From positions 1 through 16,701 of the forward strand of contig JAMYHL010000180.1 in assembly GCA_025531455.1 (NCBI GenBank): 16,701 nucleotides of DNA, given 5' to 3'. The stretch is from Apiotrichum sp. Y4204. Its lineage: Eukaryota > Basidiomycota > Tremellomycetes > Trichosporonales > Trichosporonaceae. Shown piece after piece: positions 1 to 8,943 of this stretch (within the stretch, counting starts at the first letter, position 1; the number at the start of each line of letters is the position of its first letter). Under the pieces are notes generated by a model. That model did no database searches. It saw only the letters and a program-made list of their open reading frames with translations, and was not told where the DNA came from. Position numbers and translations under genes: made by a program.

Positions 1-853
1 AGATCAACTGATCTCCGAACAAATTCCGCGCTTGTTCACCACTTTTCACTTGAAAATGGAAGAAAACAAACAAGTCTCACACCGATCGTGCCCAACTGTT
101 TTGTTCTCTTTTGTCCTTTCCTCTGTCTGTCATTCGAAGATCTAAAGCTCATCCAAGCTCATCAATCTCCGCACAACTGTAGTCCTTCGGACAGGGCTAG
201 GTGAGTGAACACTTAATCAAGACTTTATTGTCCGACAACCATGTTCGCGGTGAGTACGGTAAACACAACAAGTTGTGTAGTTTCCTTTGTCCGTGACTCT
301 CCTTCTCTATTGAACTTGATCCGCAATGCACTCAAAGAGAGCCCGCATCTAGATCTGTTCCCTTTGTCAGATATCGGCCAATTCGGCTCAGTTCCGCTTG
401 CTTTCCCAGGGGAATACAGTGGTGGAACCTATGCAACACAACTGTGTGCACTATCTCGGTTTGTCGCAGAGTTCAGGGCTTATCGTAGATCATGGATCTT
501 AGATTTCCCGCTTCTCAGGTGACATTTAGATTTCAACGTCTTGAGATAACAATCTCCCAACGCTGTCCGCTTGCTCCTGCATTGAACCCGGAGTTCCCAC
601 AGGGCGTTCCACACACGGTCATCACTCATGGAATGAATGATGTCTCCTAGTGGGGCGGAATAAGTATCCGTGACCATTCTGCAACAGAGTTCTCATGGAG
701 CTAAGGGTCGAAGTCCACTGAGCCTACATGGTGCACTCATCTCGCTTCCTGGAACCACACTTGGAGAGGAGTGTGTACAGGGCCAGAGCTTGTTACGGCC
801 TCTGTTCCTGCTCACGGTTATGGTTTCGAGTGGTGGTCAGGTCTGCAAAGCCT
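1..853. other. Non-coding left flank, no supported gene
   Basis: I see no gene here. Positions about 95-135 are T/C-rich, like a fungal promoter or leader. GTGAGT sequences occur near 200 and 250, on either side of an ATG at 241, so a small spliced gene starting at 241 cannot be excluded. The 93-codon frame from 241 shows no recognisable domain and there is no convincing downstream exon. Other open frames are short, overlap on both strands and have composition typical of non-coding DNA. Confidence 0.5.
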
Positions 854-1250
854 CTATGGGGCATGACGCAGTGACCACCTTGGCAAACCAAGCCCGCGTA
901 GGGCGAGGGAAGCCAGTATGGGGCTACCGAAACCAAGCCTGCATAGGGCGAGGAAAGCCTGTGTGGGGCTGGTAGCCTGCATGGGGCGTGTGTCCTGAGG
1001 AAGGACTTGCACGGTGCTAGGTAGCGGCAACAGCACACCTCGTTTGGGGCCATGCAGTGGCAATAGCACACCTCGCATGGGGCTTCGCATGGGGCTTAAG
1101 CCTTCCGCAAGGCCATGCAATACGTCCCATTGCATGGAGCTGTATGGGGCAGATCCATTGCATGGAGCCGTATGAGGCAAACACGTTACGTGGAGCTGTA
1201 TGGGGCTTGCCCGGGAGTCATCAAGCCATGTATGGGGCTGTCTGAGGCAA
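854..1250. repeat. Degenerate short tandem repeats, GYATGGGGC core
   Basis: The core GCATGGGGC / GTATGGGGC and close variants recur more than ten times in about 400 bp. There are two local registers. Two 45-bp units lie at 885-929 and 930-974, each opening with AAACCAAGCC and containing AGGGCGAGG. Three roughly 28-bp units start near 1128, 1156 and 1184, each containing a variant of TGCATGGAGC followed by TATGGGGC. Between them CAGCACACCTCG-like words repeat near 1030 and 1060. Open frames across it (for example minus 854-1351) translate the repeat and look spurious. This is a low-complexity or old minisatellite region; no function is visible. Confidence 0.8.
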
Positions 1251-2055
1251 CACCACACACTGGTCACATGTAGCTCCCACAGCTTGTTATTCCCTGGCAT
1301 GAAGCAGCGATTGACTATAGTCAACTGCGCCCACTCCTGTGCCATCCCCAATACCCCTATGATTCAGACAGAGATTACTCCGTCATCATCATTTTCCCAG
1401 GGTTCGCACCATGATCGGGCGCTCAGAGTTCCCTGCTAAGGGCCCCTCAAAGCCTCCCACGATCATAGTTCGGAGTTTCATGAGAAAGGTTCCCACATTC
1501 CGTTGTCTAACAAGCATACACACTGACAATTTCTTGTTCCGATGTGTTACTCATCACCCGACTCCATCATCTTGCCAAGGCAATCATGACATCTTGGATC
1601 GGATTCCCAAGATCTGGACAGTTTTTGTCCCTGATCATTGACCGTGTTTCCCATTCTCACTCTGAGCTCAAAGATATCCTTTGTTCTCCTAGTGCCGAAT
1701 GTTTCGCACTCAGTACGGGCACCCCGACCTGACAGTGATACACCATCGGCCATCCAGGGTGGGCTTCCCGACTGCTGTTTTGAGGGTCCGTGGCTACCTC
1801 CGCACTTGATAGTGCATTGGCTATCCCCGTTCTCTCATGCATCTTCTCATTTCTGATCAGATCCATTGTCCGGGTGTCCCTCTATTGTGTGAGAACAATC
1901 AGAGATACCCTGTGTGGACTCCATCCTTTGTCTCGCCATGCACACACATGTACCGAAACCTGCACTCAACCTCTACCGAGGCTCAGTGCGGGATGGTGGA
2001 GGTGTCGAAGTTTTGGTGAATCCGGTCTAGTGACCAAATTTCCCAAATCGGCGCT
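1251..2055. other. Non-coding stretch upstream of gene A
   Basis: No frame gives a credible protein. The short frames seen on both strands lack domains and overlap one another. I see no RNA gene and no repeat that recurs clearly elsewhere in the window. It probably contains distal regulatory DNA of gene A or decayed repeat sequence. Confidence 0.5.
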
Positions 2056-2063
2056 CAGTAGGA

Positions 2064-2336
2064 TATAAACATCCAACTGTTGACCGAACTCTCGTCTCTC
2101 CAACAACCTCTCTTCACCTCTCTTCTCGCTACTCTCTCCACTCCCCCGATACTCCCAGTCAACCTTTCTAGTTGCCTCATCCTCTTCCCGGTTCAGCATT
2201 CGGCCTCTGCGCACTACTTGGCAGTCCCGCTAACTGTCCCCAGGCTTCGGAGTGAGTAACACCTAGCTCGGTCAACCCGTATCTACTAGTGATTGTGAAG
2301 GTGAGCTCATCCCTCCTTTAGCTACCCTTTCCGGTC
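2064..2336 (+). promoter_or_regulatory. Core promoter and leader of gene A
   Basis: A TATAAA box at 2064-2069 is followed by a CT-rich tract at about 2088-2180, a common arrangement at fungal promoters. The ATG at 2337 lies about 270 bp downstream. A GTGAGT at 2252-2257 with AG acceptors at 2289 or 2321 could form an intron in the 5' untranslated leader. The start is chosen as the first ATG of the long lysine-rich frame and has G at +4. Transcription start and leader splicing are inferred, not shown. Confidence 0.55.
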
Positions 2337-5300
2337 ATGGCGCCACTCAAGACCACTGCCCAGAAGGCTGCCGCGAAGGCCAGAAAGGCCTCACAGCGTC
2401 TGGTCAAGGGCAAGGGCAAGGCGAGGGACAAGGAGAAGGGTGAAAAGGACAGCGGTGATGAGGGAAGTGAAAGCGGTGGTAGCAGCAGTGAGGAGGAGAA
2501 CCCGGAGGAGGATCCTCTCAGGACCCGGCAACCTTCACAGTTTGAAATCCTCTCTGAGAAGATGAACTGGCCAAACCGGGCTGGGGCCCGGGTTCCCAAG
2601 TTCTCAAGTCTACCCCCCGCACTTCCCATCAGTGGTCTCGGACTCTCGGGACTACTCAATTACCTCTGGCTTAACACTGCCTTGGAGTTTGAGGCCGCAG
2701 AGCCTGGAACGGTTGAAGAAACCACCTTCACCGAATGGCGAAGGTCCCTTCCTACTTCCGCTCCTGCCTACCTCAACAAGACTATCCCTTGGCGGATGTC
2801 TGTCTGGCAAACTAATGACCAGTCAACCCTCCGTGGTGCTACTCCTTGGTACTGGGCCAGCAGCTCCCCGGTCATCGGTCCAAGCTTCATCTGGCAAGAG
2901 GTAGCGCATTGGCTGTGCACTGGCAGCTTGTCCTGTGCTCCCTCTTGGCAGTTCTCTGTTGCGTGAGTCCCTGGTTAACACTTAACCAGACCCGGTCACT
3001 AGTTAGGCCTTTGCTCATCCGCTTCAGCCACCTAGACTTCGGGCCTAACAACACTCCGGCAAGCCCTAGCAAGGAAGCGGCACTCAATCTGCTCCATTTC
3101 CTTGGTGTCAAGAACCGCGACCTCCTCCTCCTCGACTCTAGTGGCTTTGCTGAGTCCTTCTGGAGTGACCTCCGCAGCTACCTCGCTGCCAACAACAATC
3201 GGCTGGTTCCTCCCTTGCAGAGTGCCAGCAGTACCTTACCAGGTATCGCGAGGACTCTCTTTCTGCCGGTAAGTCCTCCGGTCATGGTTCGGACACCCTT
3301 CAGAACTCTGGTTAACCCTCAGTCCCAACCGGTGTCTTCACCCCGAAGCCTCAGCCTAGCAAGGCTGCCCGGATCCCCATCTTCGGCCAACCAGGCCAGT
3401 TCCACAACATTCAGGGCTCAGACGGTGAGTAGTAGTTACCAGGCTGTCTGCCCATAACCCTACTGACCAATAGACGTTCTATCCAAGGACGCTGTTTGGA
3501 CCTCCAAGACTGCCAAACCTCCCGCAGACCCTGGTCAACCTCCCGAAACCCCCGAAACCCCGGTTCAACCTTCCACAACTCACGCGGCTACTACTGCGAC
3601 TACAGCGCAACCTCAGCGGCCTCTCCGTCCTCAGCCATCGCACAACTTGCGGGACCGCTTCACCCGCTCCGCTCAAGCAGGACCCTCTGGTTCAGCTCAA
3701 GCGGGTCCTTCTGGCCTAGGGCGCAGCAAATCTCCTGCTCCCACCTCGGGCACTTTTTCTTCTTCTCTTCCGATGCCACCTAAGAAGCCTGGCCCTCCGG
3801 GTCTAGGTCGTCCCCGTAAGTAGCTCAAGTCTTCTCCACAATATGTCTGCTAATCCTCTCAGCCGCTCAACAGTCTCTTGGCAAGCGCGCAGCCTCCCGC
3901 ACTGCCAGCGGTGTAGCTGCCGTAGGTTCCACCATCAAGACTGGTGCCAAACGGGCTAAGACTGCTGCTCAAGACATCTTCCACCGTGGAAGGGGTTCCC
4001 AGGGTAGCTCGATGCAGCAGGATCCTACTCCTATTACCACTCCCACTCAGCCAACCCACGACCACTACGACAACCTTAATGTCGATGAGTATAATCGCCA
4101 GCGCAGGACCCGTACACTGTCCCCTCGCCTCGATGACCGCCCTCTTCAACCTCCGCCCCCTATGCTGCCCTCAGCAGAGCTTCTCCCTAGGCGGAGTGAG
4201 GTCACCTCTCTCGCTGCTCCTCCCGAAGGTGCGCTTCCAGGCTGGACCCCGGTCCACCCTAGCTGGAAGTGCGAGTACTGCCTCAACAGTAAGCTGCCCT
4301 GCTGTTTAAGCCAGAGTGCTCTCGGCAGTGCTTGCCGTCCCATCGGTACCAAGGAGTATTGCAAGTCCTGTTCCCTCAAGTTTAGCTTCACTGCCCTCCG
4401 CTTCTTCTGGTCCGAATACCTCTCCTCCGCCACGGCCACCAACCATATTCTCAACAATACCGACCTGCAGGCCATGGCGGTGGTCCTCTTCCAGATCGGC
4501 CTGTTCTTCGCCTACTGCGGCCTCCCCACCCAGGCAGACCTTGATGAGCTCACTATTGTTCCCAATAGTGAGTATCAGGGTGAAGACAACAGTAGGGACC
4601 TCGCTCTCCTGGGTTCCTCTGCCCACCCGGAAGCCGAAGCCTGTGGTAATGAACTGTGGCCATTCCTCAACAACCTCACGGAGCACAACTTTGGCCCTTC
4701 TCCTCAAGAGGAGGGTACGGCACAGTACCCCGCTGTCCACTATCCCGGGTCCAAGGTCACCGAGTCCGATGGGACAACCTCAAAGGTCCCAAAGGGCATG
4801 ATTCGCTTTACGGGCCTTCTTGCCTGCGTGGACTGCGTGGACAGCCAACTGCCTTGCCTGTACTCCACTGAGGGCCGACAGGCTAAGGATCTCATTGAAG
4901 ATCCTTACAGCACCCTCTATGGCCGCTCAGGAGCCGTATGCAAGACCTGCACTGGCAAACGGAAGCAGTGCTCCTTCAACAACTTCAGCGACTCCAGCAC
5001 ATTCCGTCCTCGGTCCCTCTGCCGACTCATCTGGGCCTTCGGAATCTGGGTCACTCTAGACGCTGTCCGCCCTCAGCAGCAAATCTCTCGGGCCTGGTTC
5101 AAGTGGATCCAACATGCGGTGACAGGTCAGTTCCTCTTACTCGGCCATCCTCCTCCTATCGCGTCTGGTGATGATGTCGACTACTGGCGTGAGCAGGTGT
5201 CAGTCTGGGTGAACAACGCTCCTGGTAGCGACAACTGGGCTACCAAGCATGTTGAACCCATTGTCCCCAACCATGCGCTTCCAGCCTTCCATTATGATAG

Positions 5301-5340
5301 GCTTCGTGCCTATGGGAGACCTGAGGAGGAGCTTCCGTAG
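2337..5340 (+). CDS. Gene A: spliced protein with two Cys-cluster modules, unknown function
   Basis: I do not recognise a named gene. Proposed exons: 2337-2962, 3028-3164 (start could be 3007), 3221-3268, 3323-3424, 3474-3815 and 3863-5340. Phases agree throughout and give about 910 residues. Donors at 2963, 3269, 3425 and 3816 are GTGAGT or GTAAGT. The 3165-3220 intron has a weaker GTGACC donor; a one-base frameshift near 3220 is the alternative and would give about 929 residues.

The N-terminus is Lys-rich (about residues 1-35), then Ser/Glu-acidic. Exon 3474-3815 encodes a Pro/Gln/Thr-rich linker with a repeated SAQAGPSG. Exon 6 holds C-x2-C-x6-C ... C-x2-C (nt 4270-4371) and C-x2-C-x6-C ... 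C-x2-C-x6-C (nt 4825-4971). The second resembles a fungal Zn2Cys6 cluster with a loop of about 27 residues instead of the usual 5-12. A hydrophobic helix-like stretch (nt about 4462-4521) lies between the modules. A nuclear DNA-binding role is plausible but inferred. Confidence 0.72.
4270..4371 (+). other. Cys module 1 of gene A
   Basis: Encodes WK-CEYCLNSKLPC, then an extra Cys, a further Cys about 10 residues on, and finally CKSC. The spacing C-x2-C-x6-C followed by C-x2-C matches five of the six Cys positions of a fungal Zn2Cys6 cluster. The final Cys is missing: the residues after CKSC are SLKFSFT. Zinc binding is inferred from spacing only. Confidence 0.55.
4825..4971 (+). other. Cys module 2 of gene A
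   Basis: Encodes CVDCVDSQLPC, a roughly 27-residue loop, then CKTCTGKRKQC. Both halves have exact C-x2-C-x6-C spacing, and the second half has the basic KRK between Cys residues typical of fungal Zn2Cys6 DNA-binding clusters. The long loop departs from the classical family. Its similarity to module 1 (shared C-x2-C-x2-S-x-LPC pattern) suggests an internal duplication. Confidence 0.6.
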
Positions 5341-5724
5341 AATGACCCTCTTCCTCAAACGGTCTTATAGAGTTTCCGGTATACCCAGAACGCCTCCATG
5401 TATTGTTTTCCGTGCCCTCGCAACATGTTACGACCTGCACAGTTACCCAAGATGACTTGAGTTCTGCCTTGATTAGACTGCCCAAGCTTTACAGCTCCCT
5501 GCCAGCAATCGTAACCACAGCTCAGAAATTCCCAGTACCGACTACTTCCTCTTCAAGCTATTACCACTTGATTCGTAAGTAGCCCTCCAGATTGAAATTT
5601 CCACTCTGATTTTCGCACAGCCAAACATAACTTTAGAGTGTATGATCCTGACCATTATGGTCGCCATCACGATCCTCCAAGAAACTGTTCCACAAGTGCA
5701 GGAATTTCACCAACTTATAGCCCT
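5341..5724 (+). other. 3' flank of gene A with a possible UTR intron
   Basis: No protein-coding gene is supported. A GTAAGT at 5575 and a TTTCGCACAG acceptor ending at 5620 bracket a 46-nt interval with the size and signals of the introns in genes A and B, so an intron in the 3' untranslated region or a small extra exon is possible. A GACCATTATGGTC palindrome lies near 5650. The satellite array begins at about 5725. Confidence 0.4.
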
Positions 5725-5806
5725 GTGTCCTAGGAACACAACGCAGGTGGTTTCAACCCTTTAGCTGCAATGGTTGCAAAGTTATAGCCATTCACACAGC
5801 AGCATG

Positions 5807-5833
5807 TTAACCCGGAAACTGTTTCCGGACTAA
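5807..5833. repeat. Array palindrome 1 (ACTGT centre)
   Basis: Left arm TTAACCCGGAAAC and right arm GTTTCCGG, one-base centre. The right arm end is mutated (GGACTAA instead of GGGTTAA). Confidence 0.85.
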
Positions 5834-6143
5834 TCACCACTCTTCGCGAACAGTGATAACTCCAGTAATAATCCTGCAAGAGGTTCACTACTTGGTCTGC
5901 ATACCCCGGATGGGGTAGGAAACAAGTTCCTGCAAGCAGATTGCCATTCCGCATGCATGTGCATGTTTCGCCAACCAGCCATTTTGTCCTTCAGGGTGAA
6001 CTTCACAGCTGACCAACTACTCATCCCACATGCATGAACCATGCATTGCCAGAAAGCCTAGCATCTCCGCTACCACATGCAGGTGGTTTGGAGGCTCTAG
6101 CTATTCTGGTTGCAAAGTTCTGCGACTTCGCAACAAGCCTGTT

Positions 6144-6170
6144 CTAACCCGGAAGTAGTTTCCGGGTTAA
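6144..6170. repeat. Array palindrome 2 (GTAGT centre)
   Basis: Arms TAACCCGGAA and TTCCGGGTTA around GTAGT, with the outermost base of the left arm changed to C. Confidence 0.85.
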
Positions 6171-6480
6171 TCACTGACCTCTGCGAACAGTGATTTCCCA
6201 GGCTGCGAGTCTGCTAGACACGTATAACTCTGTCAGACTGCCTATGGTAGGTAGTAGAACAGGTTGGTGCTAGCAGATCATGCTTTCGCATGCATGGCAA
6301 TGTTTAGCTAACCACCCAATTTGTCCATCAGGACAAACCTTCCGGTTAACCAACCACTGATCTCCCATGCATGAACCCTGCAGTTCCAAGCAGCTATGAG
6401 TCCCAGCTAACCGGCAATGCCAGTTTGGTAACTCTAGCTGCTGCGGTTGCAGAGTTATGCAACATCGCAACCAGGCTGTA

Positions 6481-6507
6481 TTAACCCGGAAGTAGTTTCC
6501 GGGTTAG
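6481..6507. repeat. Array palindrome 3 (GTAGT centre)
   Basis: Arms TTAACCCGGAA and TTCCGGGTTAG around GTAGT; one terminal mismatch. Upstream, GGTTGC near 6447 and GCAACC near 6470 form a second inverted repeat. Confidence 0.85.
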
Positions 6508-6741
6508 CCACCGCCCTATCCGAACAGTGATTTCTCAGCCTACAGACCTGCTAGAGGTCTGCAAATTGGAGTACTCATCCCTTATGGGCATAGGAATGTG
6601 TCTGTACTGCAATTGTTGCAAGCGGTTGCAATGCAGACAATTCGGTTTAGAAGCCAAATTTCCACCGCACAATGTAACAAAATCACTAGGTGACCATAGT
6701 TACTTTTTACATTTTCAAGTTCATTAGCCGAACTTGAAATG

Positions 6742-6777
6742 TTAAGACCGTAACAATTACTTTTCGGATACGGTTAG
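6742..6777. repeat. Array palindrome 4, degenerate
   Basis: At the position expected for the fourth palindrome only a relic remains: CCGTAACAATTACTTTTCGG followed by ATACGGTTAGCC. Arms still partly pair (CCGTA/TACGG). The spacing across this unit is about 44 bp short, pointing to a deletion. Confidence 0.55.
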
Positions 6778-7110
6778 CCTTAGCTAACTTTTCCGTAAAG
6801 CATGCACAAATCTCCCGAAAAGCTGTTACTGCTGCCGCAAGCCTCCTAGAGACTCAATATTTGGTGAGCCTGACCTATACGATGACAGGTACAACCTAAG
6901 CCAGCCAAATTGGCAGTTCCTTATACATGCGTAACTGTCTTTCACCAGTGATGTATGTGTTAACACAAACCTCACGGCTCATCAACCAGTTATCCAACAT
7001 GCTTAGGAGCTTGATATCATGTAGAGCTGCCTATTAGAAACCGCATGGAAGTGGTTTCAAGGTTCTAGCTGCTAAGACATCTGAGAAATGCAACTTCGCG
7101 ATTGACATGT

Positions 7111-7137
7111 TTAACCCGGGAGTAGTTTCCGGGTTAA
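7111..7137. repeat. Array palindrome 5 (GTAGT centre)
   Basis: Arms TTAACCCGG and CCGGGTTAA with GGAGTAGTTT in the middle; one A-to-G change in the left arm. Confidence 0.85.
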
Positions 7138-7446
7138 TCACCAGCTCATTCGTGAAGCCATAACTCACTGCACAACTGTGCAATTCCTTCGCCATTTGGC
7201 ATAGAAGCCCCGGATAGGCACAGCTAACACCTCATGGTTCCAGATTTAGCAAACCTGATGCTTACGAACCACTGTTTGACTGGGGATATAGGTCACAGAG
7301 CTGACCCTCCGCCATGTCAACCATGATGCGTACATGCATGCGGGTTGCATATCCTGTTAGCTATGCCTCCTAGGAATCCACCAAAAGTGGTTTGGAAGCA
7401 ATAGCTGCAAGGGTTGCAAAGTTACACAAGATCGCGAAGAGCCTGT

Positions 7447-7473
7447 TTAACCCGGAAGTAGTTTCCGGGTTAA
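7447..7473. repeat. Array palindrome 6 (GTAGT centre)
   Basis: Perfect arms TTAACCCGGAA and TTCCGGGTTAA, 11 bp each, around GTAGT. Confidence 0.88.
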
Positions 7474-7784
7474 CCACCGCCCTCTGCGAACTGCTGTAAT
7501 TTCTGCAACAAGTCTGCTAGAGACCTGAAACTCGCTGAGCTACTCTTAGACATGTGTAGGAGAGCTAATCTGCAAGCAGATTCGCGGTGCGCATGCATTT
7601 TCATGTTGGCGTCCACCAGTGAATTTTGCCACCAAAGCAAGCTTCACGGTTTAGCAACAACACATGCCCCATGCATGGGATCTGCACTGGAATGTAGCCA
7701 GAGGTGCTAGGAACACTGTGAAAGTGGTTTCGCAACTCTAGCTGCATTGGTTGCAAGGTTATTGAAGTTTCGCTCAGGTGGCTG

Positions 7785-7811
7785 TTAACCCGGAAACTGT
7801 TTCCGGGTTAA
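7785..7811. repeat. Array palindrome 7 (ACTGT centre)
   Basis: Perfect 13-bp arms TTAACCCGGAAAC and GTTTCCGGGTTAA around a single T. The centre variant is shared with palindrome 1, six units to the left. Confidence 0.88.
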
Positions 7812-8120
7812 TCACCCTCTTCTTCGCCAAGCCATAACCTTTGCAACAAGTCTGCAAGAGACTTGCAACTTGCTGAACAGCCCTTGGGTATGCTAAGGAG
7901 CTCATTCCTGCAAGATTTGAAGCAATACGCATGTGTATTGATGTTGCCGAAACCTGCTGAGATTGTGACCTGCACATGTCTCACGGTCACGCAACAACAC
8001 ATGCCCCAAGCATGGGATCTGCATTGCTGGATAGCGTAGAGTCTCCTCAACAACATGGAAGTTGTTTCGCAGCTCTAGCTGTCCTGGTTGTAGAGATATG
8101 CAACTTCGGTTGGACAGCTG

Positions 8121-8147
8121 TTAACCCGGAAGTAGTTTCCGGGTTAA
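8121..8147. repeat. Array palindrome 8 (GTAGT centre)
   Basis: Perfect 11-bp arms TTAACCCGGAA and TTCCGGGTTAA around GTAGT. Confidence 0.88.
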
Positions 8148-8445
8148 TCACCTGCTCAGCCGAGAAGCCATAACTCTTGTCTCAAGCCTGCTAGAGACTT
8201 GAAACTTCGTGTGTGGGTCCTGCAGGGGCACAGGAACATGTCCACACAAGAATTGTTGCATGCGGATGCAATGTGCAGGATACGCTCAGTCACCTACTTG
8301 TCACCCAGACAAGCCCTACCAGAGGTGTGGTTTCTGATCATAACGCTTCACATCTTGCGTCCTTGCGAAGCCAAGGGCATCAGAAGTGCGTAAACACTTC
8401 ATTCTGAGCCCTAGCTGTTTTGGTTGATGGTTGAAAGCAGTTCGG

Positions 8446-8943
8446 CTGACCGAGTGCTTTTCTCATATGCAACCGTGAGGGTTTCTTATCAGAGTAGACA
8501 TGAGTGATTTGGTTATCGATGATTCCCTAACCACACGTGACCAAGCCCTGACGAGAATCGCCCACACCACCAAATCTCCGCTCAACCCTTTTGTCAAAAC
8601 AAAGGGCCATGCGAGCACAATGAAGATAGGTGTCCGACCTGTCCGCACTCTCCCATATCTTGTTCACACATGATATTGGGGATCTGTGACAGACACATGA
8701 GGTGGGAATGGGTCTGGAGGTGCGGGAATGACAGACAAAAGCATCCCATATCCCAGTGCGAGGAGTACGCCAAGCCTGAGCAGTCGCTGCAGTGCAAGCC
8801 GAATTCCCATGTTTCCGCACTAGGCAAACAGGTACTTATAGTTTCTGTTCACACCCGACTCTTCTCCACTTCTCTCCATCCCTCCCATTCCACTTTCACT
8901 GTTACTTTCACCAAACACTCACAATCCTTTGCCAACTCTCGCA
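8446..8943 (+). promoter_or_regulatory. Intergenic region and promoter of gene B
   Basis: No gene is supported. A weak TATA-like ACTTATAG at about 8834-8841 is followed by a strongly C/T-rich tract (about 8860-8930) leading to the ATG at 8944, the same layout as at gene A. Short frames on both strands here have no visible domains. Confidence 0.45.

Larger units (their letters stand above)
5725..8445. repeat. Satellite-like tandem array, about 8 units of about 337 bp
   Basis: A diverged unit repeats head to tail. Landmarks recur in the same order: a (G)TGGTTT..CTCTAGCTG..GGTTGCAAAGTT block, a 27-nt palindrome, a GAACAGTGAT-like word, CTGCAAGAGACTTG-like sequence, a GCATGCATG element, a TTGTCC..CACGG block, and a second CATGCATG element.

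Palindrome starts are 5807, 6144, 6481, (degenerate near 6742), 7111, 7447, 7785 and 8121. The intervals are 337, 337, 630 across the degenerate unit, 336, 338 and 336. The array ends part-way through a ninth unit near 8440, in CCCTAGCTG..TTGGTTGATGG. Short frames within it are not conserved from unit to unit in a way that suggests protein. Function is unknown. Confidence 0.9.

Noticed and set aside
241..522. 93-codon plus frame at the left edge
   Set aside because: It contains a donor-like GTGAGT a few codons after the ATG, and the rest lacks any recognisable domain. Evidence is too weak to call a gene.
854..1351. 165-codon minus frame over the short repeats
   Set aside because: The translation is repetitive low-complexity sequence generated by the GYATGGGGC repeats; no start context or domain supports it.
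4146..4740. Antisense open frames of 109 and 144 codons within gene A
   Set aside because: They lie opposite the long exon with the Cys modules, have no domains, and are explained by the GC-rich codon use of the real exon.
5807..8147. CRISPR-like regular palindromic repeats
   Set aside because: Repeats are 27 nt but the spacing is about 310 bp, and the spacers are themselves homologous. The setting is eukaryotic, so this is a satellite array and not a CRISPR.
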